The notes beneath the pieces are model-generated. The model did no database searches, was not told the DNA's origin, and saw only the letters and a list, made by a program, of their open reading frames with translations. From assembly GCA_000827265.1 (NCBI GenBank), contig KN834806.1, positions 267,967 through 331,966 of the forward strand: 64,000 nucleotides of DNA, given 5' to 3'. Origin of the DNA: Collybiopsis luxurians FD-317 M1 (lineage: Eukaryota > Basidiomycota > Agaricomycetes > Agaricales > Omphalotaceae). This document shows positions 48,035-60,428 of this stretch, one piece after another (position 1 is the stretch's first letter; every line of letters begins with the position of its first letter). The position numbers and the translations under genes are program-made.

Positions 48035-50214
48035 CTAGCCAAGTAATGCATGTAACACTTGCATCCCTATACAAGGGGATATCTTACATTTGAAAGGATA
48101 AAGATGACTGTCAATCGGCTTCTTGAATACCATGGTCGCCGCGCGTAATGTAAAGTCCAACATACCTGACAATACCAGTTTTATTTTTCAGCGACAAGGA
48201 TGATTCCCCATCTAGGGAAGCAATATCTAACGCCGCCAAGCACATCGCCAGTGTGATAAAAACGGAAACTTCACCGAGCAAACGTCCTGTATATAAATCA
48301 ATGTAGCTCCAAAGCATGCAGTCAACACTGAAATTCTTTTTTACCTGGACACAATCTAAGGTAGGAAATTTCTTAATCTGAGTGGATATTGCATGATTAG
48401 CACAGCTCAAACTGACCTTCGTCCAAAACCAAAAATTATGTCCTTAGGGTCTTGCTCTGGACTATCCCCAAGAAACCTCTCGGGATTGAAATCCATAGGG
48501 TTTTGATACACCGTCGGATCGTGGGTCATGCTCCTATGTGTGTATTCGAGCTACTATCTCCCTGTCACACGAACATTCCGGCAGTACTTACCAGATATTG
48601 GCAAAAATTATCGCGCCCTTCGGAATAAACATCCCATCGTGTATATTGTCCGATGTCGTGCAATGAGGAAGTCCTGAATCAAGCTTTCTCTCAAACAAGT
48701 TGAAGCTTCAGGTAATTAGAGAACCACTCACCATTGGGAACCACCGCATGGTATCTCATCACCTCTTTACATACAGCTTCTACGTATGGTAATCGATCTC
48801 TGTCCTCAAAGCTTGGGAGTCGATCCTGTCCAACAACCAACGAAATCTCCGCCCGAGCCCTGCTTTGGACGGCAGGAAACATGGCCATCAGCTGGAAAAA
48901 TGCATAGAGGGTGACGGCTGTCTGTTATTATAGCCAGCAATGTCAGTAATAACCCCAGAAGAGATTGGCAACAAGGACATACTGTTTCCGAGCCAGCTAG
49001 TAATCAAAAAATCGAAGCGTGATTTGAGACATCAAGGAGGCCTGGAAGCACGTACCACCAAACATAGAACTAGAGGCGAACTTGAGGTCGCGCTCCTCTT
49101 CTGTTGAAAGATTTCGTCTGAGCCACTTGGCGGTGAAGGAATCTTCGGCGGTTCCCTCAGCCTGGTTCCAGAACGTCGACCTTTCGGTGAGGGCAATCAG
49201 TGATATAAACTTACCAGCTGCTCCTTGACTGCCTGGAATGGCATATCAACCATTGCCCAATAATCTTTTGCCCAGGTTCGCCCAAGATTTTTCCATTTCG
49301 TTCCCGGAAACCAATCAGGAACTTTCAAGAGGATAGGCAATTGATTCACAAGGAAGGCTCCGGGCGCGATGGCGCGGTTAAAATTATCCATCGCTCTATT
49401 GGCGATCTTCACGAAAGGATCATCAACCTCTTTCACTTCGTGGCCGTACGCAATGCGAAGGATGATGGCACCTGCGTGTCTAGATAGAGGGAATTCATAA
49501 GTTCGGATATATACGCCTAGACGGGAAGAGACGTACTGAAAGCAATGATCGAGCAGATCATCAGGATTGCGGAGAACGCGTTTGAGAAATCCTTTAGCCA
49601 GCTCCTCTTCATGTGGAAAGAAGCATTTGATAGCAGAATAGCTACCGAGCTCCTGGTGGAAAAGGCGACGGTACGACTTGAAGCGTTTGTTGAAGGGCAG
49701 AAATCCCATAGAATCCTTCCAAAATAAGTATAGCATGGAAGATTGACTTGGTAGTAAATTGCGCACCCTCATCTCAATAAGCTCCGCGGCCATGGGCATG
49801 TAGGGCCTATCCGAGTAAAGGTTTCCCTTTTTGTCAAGCATTTCCTGACACCGTTTGTAGGAGTTGATGACGACGATGGTTGTTCCTAAGACACATTCCG
49901 ACTTCAGCGCCCCAGACCACCAATTCTATGAAGCAATATTACCAAAAACTGACAGTGAAAGAAGGTCGCCTATAGGGCCAAAAGAAGGTTCAGTCCTACC
50001 ACGAAAAAAAATAAGTCATGCACGAACCCCATTTTTCACCCCATTTGGCATATAATTCCCATTCGTAAGACGATGGAATATCGAACAAATTTCCAATTAA
50101 CGGCCAGCCTTTGGGTCCCGGAGGAAGTGGATGCTTTCTTCTCCTCGCTAACAGACGCCTGACAAAAAGAATGATACCAGTGGTAATAAGAAGCTCAGTC
50201 AACATTGTCGGCAT
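48035..50214 (-). CDS. Cytochrome P450 monooxygenase (class E, membrane-anchored)
   Basis: Many exons with short introns give about 500 residues. The N-terminus has one membrane anchor ([19 protein letters not shown]) and the proline hinge [15 protein letters not shown]. Later come [34 protein letters not shown] (helix C region), the I-helix AGSETT split by an intron, the K-helix ExxR in [11 protein letters not shown], and [18 protein letters not shown]. The heme loop is FGFGRRLCPG, assembled across two introns, with the Cys ligand present. The C-terminus [15 protein letters not shown] is reached after [11 protein letters not shown]. All catalytic landmarks are intact. The enzyme should sit on the ER with CPR as electron donor. 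The substrate and CYP family cannot be told; no biosynthetic cluster surrounds it. Confidence 0.9.
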
Positions 50215-50893
50215 CTCGAAATGAAAGAATGAGCGGAGAAGAAGGGGCGTCCCACAAGGTTGACACAGATTATGAAAAGAGTTTCGAGTTGGGCTTATAA
50301 GATAAGTGGTGTCGTAGCGACTACTCCTGTAACCGAGAATTCAGTCTCAAAATTCTGATGGAAGCATTTTTAACCTCAGCTTAGAAGCGTATGAATGTAC
50401 TGGGAAGGAATACGGTGGGAGAAAGTGTGAAACACACGGAGATCAACATGCTATAAGAAGACCGTCAATTGAGCGAAAAAGAAAAGTAGAAAAAGGGCCA
50501 GAGTCAACTGAGGATACTTGTCCCTCTGTGGGAAACGCGGTGTCGTAGTGAGATTCATTTGAAAAGTATACGGAGTTAGCTTAAGCATTGACACCGGGCA
50601 TACGTTTCTGTTGGAGTATTTTGGACTATACATCACCGAGCAGTGGATAGTGTGGCTTATGCGAGCGGTAAGCGCAAAAAGCTATAACAAAGTTTCTGAC
50701 CCTGGTTCACGGCCGCATTGACCACGTGTCATTTGGGCCTCGGTGATTTACATGAGCTACGCGGATTTTCGAAGCGAAAACGGATGAAAAGACTAGAAGG
50801 TATACGAAGCAAAATAATACTAGTGATCCACGTTAAGAAATCGTTCTACAGCTAGTCCGAGCCTAGATCGAGTCCTTTTCGCGTCCCTAATCA
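50215..50893. other. Promoter region of the P450 and 3' side of the DUF6534 gene
   Basis: No gene seen. The two genes are on the same strand, so this holds the P450 upstream sequence. Confidence 0.45.
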
Positions 50894-52897
50894 TCAGCTT
50901 AGCATTCTGTTTACGAAAACCTGATACTGATCGTCCTTTTCCAGACCGGGAATGGCGGGGGACCAACTTACCTTTGTGCCAGGGAAATCTCTGTCCATAG
51001 AGATCGTGATACCTTCAGTTGTCGAAGTGACGCCTGCGAACTTCTACACCGTAAATCTCTAAAGCGACAGCAAATATTTTGAGGGTGTTACATACCTCAA
51101 CCCGAGACTCAACTGGTATAGACATTGCAAAGGTCTCGTCTGTACCCAGATTGTCAGAACGAAAACCTTGACGAATATAGTCCCTCGAATTAAGTGTTAC
51201 GAGTAAGCAGTTGGTATAAACTAGGCAAAAAACTCAAACAGAACCGTTTCCTGGGAAATAAGAGACAACGCACAACGAGCCACTGAGCAAATGGGATAAG
51301 AAGGGGTTTTATAAAAGCACGAAGAACGACTTACTCGAAACGTAGATAAAAATGTAAATGAAAGTTCCAGGGGCACCCTCGAGCTAGTATAGAATTAAGC
51401 ATACAATCGTTAGAATTGTATCCGATTCAACACCTACCAAAATCAAGGTGACAATAGAGCATAAACTAGTAGGTATGCCTAGAATCGAATTTCCGTAAGC
51501 GGGATGCTGTTAGGAGAAGATAATCTTTAAAAAAACCTGTGTTAAAGGTGAAAATGATCTGGAAAGAAACAGATTCAGTTTTATAAGAGGGTGAGGTCTA
51601 GCAACGGCTGACCAATCGATTCAGGACATCAGTTGAACGCTTGAAGCCTGTTTTTGATTTTTGCAAGAGATAGATCATGAGGGAGGTAATGCAGATATCG
51701 CACGTAATCCCTAGTACATTTGTGACAATGGAGACGTTCTGGAGTTTCCCTCGTCAGTTTCGTAAGTCTGCTAGTGAGGGTAATGACAGGAGTCGCACAT
51801 CCAGAAAGACTAGCTGCACTAGCTCAGTGTACTGTGAGAGGCTGGAGGGAATGTATAAGATGAACTCGACGCCCTAGACACAGCAAGCTTACGCCACTCC
51901 AACAAAGTCTATCGCTCACGGTAAGAGATACGCTGTAAAGAATGAAACGAAACCCACAGTATAGTGTCACTGGATCAGTATGGCTTTAGGAATAAGATTG
52001 ATACCCGAGTCCAAGAGCATGCGTACGAAGAGATCCCAGACTAGTTAAAGACTACGCAATATGATTAACTCCCGCCCGAAGATGAACAAGCTCAATAAAG
52101 ACGTACTATGAATGCCGCAAAAACCCAATTTTTGCTAACTTCAGAATGCCCAAGCGAGTGAATGAAGCAAATTAGACTTGGGCGTTGCGGAACTTACGAG
52201 CGAATACGCGGTAGCAGTAGAAGCTGTAAAGAAGGCTGAGGAAACGCCGTTCGCTTGGAACTACAAATCGGGAACCTACTGTTGTACTAAGAAGGCAATG
52301 AACCCGCTGAAGATGAGCTCAATGATGAGATTTCTAGGCGCAATCGCACAAGTATCTGGGTTGGTTTCGCAAATGGAGGAAGTTGGTCAAACTCACGGAG
52401 ATAGATTTCTCAGAGCTGATGGGTTCCCTTGATCTTGAGCGAACAAAGTTCAATGGATAACGACCGAATCGTAAATGGAACAGGCTTACTTGTCACCGTA
52501 TAGTCGTACACAGCGGCTATATTGTTTTAGGTGAACGAATAACGCTACGCAAGCCCCCTCCACATGGTATCACGAACCGTAGAGAAATCCGATTTGGCAT
52601 GTGTCACATATGAGAACAGCTGCCACCTAACGGATAACCTTCATCTTTGAGCATTGGGCTAAAGCTGAGCGAATAGAAAGACGCACCAGAGCTTGGATAG
52701 CCCAAGGATCTCTTTGGCCATATTTTCGATAGTAGAACCAGCCTTGCATGCATCCCGCTAGCGTAATTAAAGCTCAAAGGCAAGAAATGATCAACCATAA
52801 AGGATATAGACCACCGTATAATCTACGAAAGTTGGTAAGACAGTACTTGTAAAAATTAGCAACGGAAAGACTTACATGCTGCAGAGCACGACAGCAT
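50894..52897 (-). CDS. DUF6534 seven-helix membrane protein, second locus
   Basis: Built from many short exons; no single frame is longer than about 80 codons. Start model 52897 with a 22-nt first exon (MLSCSAA). In order: LITLAGCMQGWFYYRKYGQR, VAAVLICDTCQIGFLY, CVYDYTVT, NLIIELIFSGFIAFLVQHFY, then CYRVFA, the diagnostic ICITSLMIYLLQKSKTGFKR, STDVLNRLIIFTFNTG, IPTSLCSIVTLIL, LEGAPGTFIYIFIYVSIFC, and LVYTNCLLVTLNSRDYIRQG. The S-K-T-G-F-K-R, NTG and LNSR blocks identify the family. The tail reads AMSIPVESRVE, then KFAGVTSTTEGITISMDRD, and ends FVNRMLS. Parts of the middle (51.75-52.05 kb) could not be joined in one frame and may hide an exon or a lesion. Function unknown. Confidence 0.65.
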
Positions 52898-54021
52898 GAG
52901 ATAGAAATCCGAGTCTGAAAAGCGTCCTGACTATTAATATGGGTACCTTCAAAAGGGTACCGACGTACGTGGTATGAATATTTATTGGTACACCCATCCT
53001 GTTCAGGCTGCGATGAGGCTTATAACGAGTGACGAGTAGGAGCCTAACTGGGATGGAGGAATAAGGGAGTGGGTATTAGGCTTTTAAATAGTTGGTGTCC
53101 TTCTGCAATACCGGCTTATGCAGGCTCCGAAGTTGAAGGTTTCTTAAGAACTCCATCCTATGTGACCCTTAACTCTGAATGAATTACACTCCCTATTCAA
53201 AGACTTTTCGCCATACTTATTGATGATGATAGGGAGTATGTAAGAGTAGGTTCGCATTAGAAGATACGATGTACTTACTCGTGTGCCGATCTGTTGACCT
53301 TTTTTGATTGATAACGGGTGTTGGCATACGCTTCGATTAATGAGCGAGCCTTTTTATCAAGTCATTTCGGGGTAGAAGGAAGCTTGGAAGACTTCTCGAT
53401 GTCCAGTCTCGGGGTTCCCCTGCCTTGCAGTTTAGCAACTGAGTATTCGAACATCTAGTCAAACCACTCTCTATTTAATCGAGACTCCGCTCGTGGGCGC
53501 CCATACATAAGCGCGAGTAGACACGGCGATCTCATGGTATGCTCGGGAACTGCACAAGTACATCAGCTTCTGTCGAGAAGCTGGCCAGATACTTCCACAT
53601 AGCACTCGCTTCCATTGGGTACTCTGATTGATAGTCAGTGCCCTTCCAATCCTTCGATATAAAACAGATATCAGCCTAGATGGAGATTTAAGACCCGGCT
53701 CACGTAACGGTTTACGTTTATTGAATAACGCGTGAACCCTTGCGAGGAAGGAGCTGGTTGAATGCTCTGACACATCCTTTATGCGTCCGAAAAAGTGCAA
53801 CGGGGGAAAGAGTGTGGAGGAATCCGGCTTCATGATCATCGGTATACGCAAAGAGCATAATTGAGGAAAGGGACAGAAACGCGTACTGAGTTAAGCTGCG
53901 ACGCGCCTCTTAATAATAACATTCCCACGATATCATTGGCTCCACGACTAGGCGCCCGCCCTTGGTTCTCGACCACTACCACCGACGCGTCTTCCGCCCG
54001 AGATTTCCTGTAGGACGCAAG
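52898..54021. other. Intergenic region with one unassigned frame
   Basis: A 126-codon minus-strand frame (53851-53471, MRIPMIMKPDSSTLF... with a basic middle) lacks a recognised domain. Nothing else was supported. The DUF7918 promoter lies at the right end. Confidence 0.35.
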
Positions 54022-55147
54022 ATGCTCAATTTCCAGACATTTTCTACTTGGATTGTTATTGATGGGGTCTCCTCGGACGAGTTCAATTTGGAACATAAAC
54101 TCGTTGACGGAATTATGCACGTTAGCTGCTGGATACCCTCTGAAACTGGTAAAAGTATGTACACCGTGTTCGCCACATTTTTTTCAACTGATTCCAATAT
54201 TTTTCTCAGACTTTCAGGTTCACTTTCGAGATAAGGGTGGCCGAACGTCTAATGCATACGTCTACATTGATGGAAATAAATGTGGCGGTCGAGTTTTGAG
54301 GAGAAACAAGACAGCCCATGTCAATGGTCTTCGCGTCTCTTCAACTGTTTTAAGGCCGTTCGTGTTCTCGAATCTAAGCTTCACAGGTAGCTACTTGCGG
54401 CTGTCCAGCCTTCTTTCAACTCCACGCCGACGCGTCCTCTGTTTTCAGAAGAGGAAGATTTGTCCGTGTTAGGTGGTTTGTCTAATGTCGGACAAATCGA
54501 GGTTACTATTGGGTTCGCACATGTCCAAGGAGAACGTATGGCTACAGATTCGGACTTTTACCAAGTTCCCCCTGAACAGAAATTCAACGAGAAGGCGAAA
54601 AAGGGTATAGATCATCAGACCAAGTAAGTGTTATTTTCATCCGGGTCTTGCGTACGAACCTGCATTAACGGCTTCTATCTTTTCGAGATTCGGAGATGCT
54701 GTCATTCATGGCCTTCGGATCCGTTCGATCAAGGTCATACCGTTAGGGAGGGAGGTTGTTCGGTTTTGCTTTCGCTATCGGCCTTTGGGTAAGTACACGG
54801 TGCGATCTTCAGTCATATGCTCTACTTGCTAAATTCGTTTTTTGTAACAGAGGTCCTCCGTGCCCATGGAATTGCCCCCCCTGCTCCCGCATCCTCGTCA
54901 AAAAAGCGGCGTGCACCTTCCATTGGTGAAGATGTGAAACCACAAATTCCCGATGTCATTGTCATATCGGATTCCGAAGACGAAAAACAGGTGACGGGGG
55001 CTTGAGGTCCTTATACGTGCTTCTGTATATCTAGTCTGACATTTCCTCCAACAGGATCGTAACCGACGGAAGAAGATTAAGCGCGAGCCAGTTAAACAGG
55101 AGCCGCTTAACACGCTAGTGTCGGGAGAAATCATTGATTTGACCTGA
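54022..55147 (+). CDS. DUF7918 family protein, distant third copy
   Basis: Six exons: 54022-54154, 54210-54386, 54449-54623, 54688-54788, 54851-54990 and 55055-55147. They total 819 nt, 272 residues, in frame. The same intron positions as the tandem copies at 262-4192, although the proteins are far more diverged. Domain landmarks: HVSCWIPSETGK, YVYIDGNKCGGRVLRRN, EQKFNEKAKKGIDHQTK, FCFRYRPLG, VLRAHGIAPPAPA. The tail has KKRRAPSIGEDVKPQIPD, then VIVISDSEDE, then a KKIKREPVKQEP basic segment and EIIDLT. Both VIVISDSEDE and EIIDLT fit the consensus of SUMO-interaction motifs, a hydrophobic core next to acidic or Ser residues. K-x-E type sites (IKRE, VKQE) fit sumoylation sites. These functional readings are inference. 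Confidence 0.85.
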
Positions 55148-56027
55148 CTTCCTGATTATCCTAAGCCTTCGAGCGTTGACATGACTCCTTGTACATTATG
55201 TCATAGTACCCGACCTCTATAACTTGTACATAGCAATTTAATTATTAACTTTATGTTCGTTCTACTCCTGTATACTGGTTCGAAAAGCACATGCGTATCG
55301 GATAGCCTTTTAGTTGTTGTGCCGGATTAGCGGCTCGCTTTCATGTGGATATGGGCGCACAGTCTCACGGTGCATGGATGAAGATCACGGAGCAGTACAG
55401 TGGATGGAATCCAGTAAATCAGGGACCTCCGCGAGTCTTCTTGCAAGTGAGACTTTCTGCAGAATATTGCCTAGGTCCGGAAAAGGTCCATTCAGGCCTT
55501 AGATGGTCATAGGTCTCCGTCGACGTAGGTCACGGCTGCTGTTGCGGTGTATTGAACGATGGAAAATGAACGAAGTTCGAGTATTTCGCGCTTAGCTATA
55601 AATTGGACCGTCGTGTATCGTATCGATGAATCCCGGAAACTCTGCGAGTAGCCTATTACCTCAGTATTTGGTCAACAGCTCAGAAGCAATAAGACTACAT
55701 AGAGTCTGGACACGTACAATGAAAGACCGACAACGTTGACACAGTCATTATGGGCGCTAAAATAAACGCACACTTTCTGCTCGGACCATGACCTGCTTTT
55801 CCAATCCCGGTTGTGATTCTCCCTTGGCATTCCCGACGCAGCCGCATTTTTGGCGTTCTGAATGGACATGTGGGTGATTTGGAGCTTAAAAATGCGATGA
55901 AAATGAGATGACGTGCCGCGGAACCAACGAATTCAGTCAAGTGAGTAGTAACTCTGCCGAACATCCACTTGCCTATTGACCCTTTTAGAAAGAGGCGCAC
56001 GTTTGAATCGACAATGCCTCTTGAACT
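55148..56027. other. Intergenic region
   Basis: No gene supported. It holds the 3' end of the DUF7918 gene and the upstream region of the F-box gene. Confidence 0.45.
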
Positions 56028-57550
56028 ATGACTACCATCACCAAAACTCCAGTGGAACTCGCTGAAATCATCATCGACCACCTGTACGACGCGCCGAAAG
56101 CTCTCGCGGCCTGCGCATTGGTCAGCCCGGCTTGGACAGCTCGAGCGAGACATTTGTTGTTTGGCTCCATCCAAGTTGACCTTACTCTCGCATGGCGTAC
56201 AAAGGTCTTCCTTGGCTTATTGACCCATCCGTCCTCGACCATCTTGGGTCGTATTCATTCTCTCGACATCATTTGCGGTATCAGTCCATTGGCAAGCCTC
56301 GAACGGCAGCATAATGAGCCTGAACCCATGCCCCTCGACTCTTTCTTGTCTGCGTTAACTTTCTTTGTGGATCCCCAAACCATCGGCGGTATTTCAAGAC
56401 TTCGTCTGTCCAATTTAGACTTCACGACATATCCTCTTGATCTTCAGCGCCGCATATCCGCCACTCTCTCACGTCTCCATGGTGTTCTCCGTCTCTCGTT
56501 GGAGAACATAGTCATGCATGATATGCGCCAACTCAATCTTTGCATTCTCCGAGCGTTCCCACAATTACAGAAGCTCGAAACAGGTACCCATTTTCTCAAA
56601 TATGGGAACTGTGAGACGGCAACTATAAGGAACCGAAAGGCCTCAATAGAGGACTGGAACTTTCCAGAGAAGCTGAACGAAATTGAGCTCTATGATGATG
56701 GGATGGCGACAGTCTTGGCGTATATTGGATCACAGAGCATGACAGGTGCGCGGAGGACGCAGTTGCATAAGCTTTCGGTCAGCAGGTGCTCGCAGGAAAT
56801 GGTCCCTAACCTTTCTAGCGCATTACACGCGCTTTCGGCGACCTTGACGTCTCTGCGGATTTCATTTCTTCGGAACAAGCATTCAGACGAATACGACTAC
56901 CGCGGTGAGTAAAGCTCCTTCCGCAAGGCTGCGGTACCTTCTCCGAGCGTCTACCTTCCTGCCCGAGGCTGACTTGGACAATTCAACTAACAGACATAGC
57001 TTCCCCATCACATCTGTCATTCTGCCTGCCTAACGAGCCTGTTTTGAATAGTCTCAAAACCCTCGAATTCGATCACATTGATCTGCAACTCGCTTCCCCG
57101 CAGCAGGACTCCTTGGATGTCGCCCTCACCCCAATTCTGCAGTTCCTAACAAGCGCCGGTTGCCCAGCTGTCGAATCCCTTTCATTTCTATTCCGTGCCG
57201 GATCCTTGAGTGATCTGGAAGCCAGTTTTAGGTTTGGGTCACAGTGGGATGTCTTACGTGAGGTTCTTTTCCATGCAGGACGATTTCCAGTGTTGAGAGA
57301 GGTTAAGTTTATGCTGAACTTCGAGGAGGGGGTGGGTGGTGATGGTGATGCGCAGGAGATAGTACGTAAGGTAGAGAAGCTGTTGGAAGTCAAGATGTAC
57401 GAGTTGCGCCGGGCGAAAAAAGCTTTTTCATTGGATGGGGAGAAGGAGTGTGTGTCCGCTCCAACCATCTCGGTGGTGTTTCGTAGTGAGTCGTGTTATT
57501 GGACTCGAGGTGATTCTCGTGCTGAATGTTCACTGCTTGACTTAGTCTGA
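56028..57550 (+). CDS. F-box-like protein of the large agaricomycete family
   Basis: Two exons (56028-56904 and 57000-57550, intron 95 nt) give 1428 nt, 475 residues. Residues 6-45 form an F-box-like start: TPVELAEIIIDHLYDAPKAL, then ALVSPAWTARARHLLF. The rest has leucine-rich, repeat-like blocks (GISRLRLSNLDFTTYPL, LRLSLENIVM, LQKLETG, LNEIELYDDG, LRISFL, LNSLKTLEFDHIDL), as is common in mushroom F-box proteins that present substrates to SCF ubiquitin ligases. A Glu/Gly-rich stretch (NFEEGVGGDGDAQE) lies near residue 420. The substrate is unknown. Such genes are numerous and fast evolving in Agaricomycetes. Confidence 0.85.
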
Positions 57551-59620
57551 ATACTTCGGCTTTAATGATGTTTGACTGTGCCTGGAGCTCCAGTGAGGCT
57601 GGGATTGTTTGATGGACAACAAAATTGTATTTTAGGTTGTAAGAATATATTTATGAATACTAGAAAATGAAGCACCACTCTGGTGGAGTGGCCCACCAAA
57701 TTGACTGTTTCAGGTGAATTACGGTCATAAGCTGAAGAATGCCTGTGGGCTTTGTTATTGATGTCTTTATATCCACAAGACAAAGGATCATTTGATAATA
57801 AATTTCCTTCTATCTAATTCTGCTGGGGCCACTTGTGCTTCCTTGTGACTTGCGAGGCATCTTGCACCTGTCCTCTCCAGCCTGAGTCCTGCGATACTTT
57901 TAGGGATGGTGACTCAAAAGTGTTTTATCATAGTCACCCTTCCCAGACCAGCAAGCACTGGAGTATACTTCTTGCTCGACAAGCAAAGTTCGTTGTCAGC
58001 ATTTGTAAGAACGTGCCCAATCACTGGAGGTTATTCAAAGGAGAGATTCAGATTGGGAATGCACTGCTTATCCTAATTGCCATGTGAAATGCCGCGGTGC
58101 AGCAGGTTCTATGTGTTAGATCGAATATGACTGACACTGCGTAGGACACACTCAGGTCATGTGAGCGTGTGATGTCCTGTGGCTCAGAGTCGACAGGATC
58201 ATAGTTGTGGCTTCAGGTATTGTCTTTGCTTCCGTGCGGGTATCTGTCTGTAGTCGTTTCATCTTTTATCTATTTCATTCTTCTCTATATCTTGTATCCA
58301 TTGATCTCTCTTTATAGTAGGTGTATAATTTCCGTGCCCCTCAGAACCTGTCCATCATTCTGAGAGTACATCTTTGTGATTTATTCTTTCCTTTCCGTAC
58401 TTAAGGTGACCTATAGTCGTGTGTACTTACCTAAGGCTATAGTTCGACACTATGACTGGAATCAGCCAGGGACAATCACACCTGACAGACAAGCTTTTTG
58501 CACACGAAAAACATAAGGGGAAATTCAAAACAAATGGCCAGTATTTCTTAGATAATTTATATTTTTAGTGGCCTGTAATTTATATCTTTTGCGCGGGCAA
58601 ATGCAAAGAAAAGCAGGCAATTTATCTGAAGAGATTGAAATTGTTTTGTTTATGATCAACGGACCTTTTCTCGTTAGTGCAAGGTTGTAATTCTCGTAAC
58701 GTAAAATCACTCTTTCGGCTTGGATATAAATTTCCTTTCGGCTCGGAATTAACTAATATTTTGCCCTAGATAATGATAATCTTTCGGGCCAGATATTAGT
58801 TATCTTTGGCATCTGATAACTCTTTATCTTACGTGCTTGCAAAATATTAAAGTTTTCCCCTCGCGAAACCATATTACTACCTTTTTTGGAAAGGCGCCGT
58901 GTAAGCCGCTAGTGCGCCCAAGGCTCAGCTCGGCTCGGCTTCATTCGGCTAAGCTAAAAATAGAAACCGGCTTGGCGCGCCGTCGTTAGAGCCATTCAAG
59001 AATCTAAATTTGGCAATATTGCTGAAGCAAGCAGTTTTCTGAGTGTTCTCAAAGTATAGATGATATCTGCATGTCACAAATTCAATTCTAGCCTTAGCAA
59101 TGTTATGTTTGTGAGCATAGAAAATTGTTTATTTGGCACAGCCACAGCCTGCGAGCTTGACTCGGAGTAAGTTTGGCAAGTCAGGATTATATTTTGGAGC
59201 TTATCCTGATTCAATCCATACTATAAAGCATGTAAATATATTCCAGGTCCTTGGAACAAGAGTCCAGGACATGCTGATTTGAACATTATGCATTAATAAG
59301 GGTTTCACTGCATGTAAAGCATAAAAAGTTTGTGGCACTTTTGGTAAACTTATGATAAACAGCCGATACAAATTTGTCACATAAATAATCTGACTCATAA
59401 AACAGTAACATTAGACTTATTTTAATGTGTGATTATTTTTGATTTTCTTTAATCCTTAGTTAGGCCCATCTGTTGTTTGGAACTTACGTTACACTTTTGA
59501 TTGTGACATATACCCAAAGTCTATATTGTTACAGTTACCAAGTGAAGAACTTATTGTGAACTATGTCACAACTTCATATGAACTTGTGTAACAATCAATG
59601 ACAATAAGAATACAATAATG

Positions 59621-60428
59621 CATCAGGAAAAATAGCTTGAGCTTGGGGTTAAATTATAACAACCTCAAGAAACCTAAGAAGCATAGGACACTTTAAGTAC
59701 TTAGGTTACCTAGGTTTCCACAGTCCAACCCCTATATCCTAGGGTGCCCTAGGTTGTCCTAGGTTGTCTCAGGTTGCCCCAGGTTGGCTCAGGTTACCTG
59801 AGGTTACCCCAGGTTGCATAAAGGGTTAATAAGTAAAAATAATATATCTTTATATATTACTGTTTGTACTCTATTTCACTGTATATAGTGAGCTATTGTA
59901 CTTGTATAGTAATAGTAGTAGTATTGAACTTGTACATATTTTATGTATAGTATATATGGTGTACATTTTCATCAGGTATTATACTTTATAATGTATTACA
60001 GTATTTCAGTACAGTAAAGAGCTTATACATGTATATATAGTGTGTATATAGTATGGTATAATTGTGATATACTTGTTTTGACCATATGAAAATTATTTTG
60101 ATTGTAGACAGCTCACAGAGTTGCATTATGTGACTTATGTCAAATTTCAGTTTCTATGAGTTATCTACAACTAAGAAGGTGTCCTTGTCATGCATTTAGG
60201 ATAGATTAAAGCATAGGTATATATATTCAATATAATTTTGCCTTATTTGGTAATATTTACAACATCACTCCTCAGGTATCCCAAGGATACCTGAGGTTTG
60301 CCCAGGATATTGGCCTAGGTTACCTGAGGTTCACCCAGGTTGCACAGGTCACCTAGGTCACCCAGGTCCCTCAGGTTGCTCCAGGTTGCCTCCTAGGTAA
60401 CCTGAGGCTCAGACCATTTTTCCTGATG
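59621..60428. mobile_element. Candidate 808-bp non-autonomous element with CCTAGGTT-type arrays inside
   Basis: The 12 bases catcaggaaaaa (59621-59632) are the reverse complement of tttttcctgatg (60417-60428). Just inside each end is an array of the AGGTT motif (59690-59825 and 60270-60410), and the middle is AT-rich. A third copy of the end sequence (gcatcaggaaaa, about 63732) is again followed by an AGGTT-type array, as expected for another insertion running off the window. No target duplication was identified. Confidence 0.4.

Noticed and set aside
59690..59825. CCTAGGTT array considered as telomeric repeat
   Set aside because: Motif and spacing are irregular and differ from TTAGGG; it is internal.
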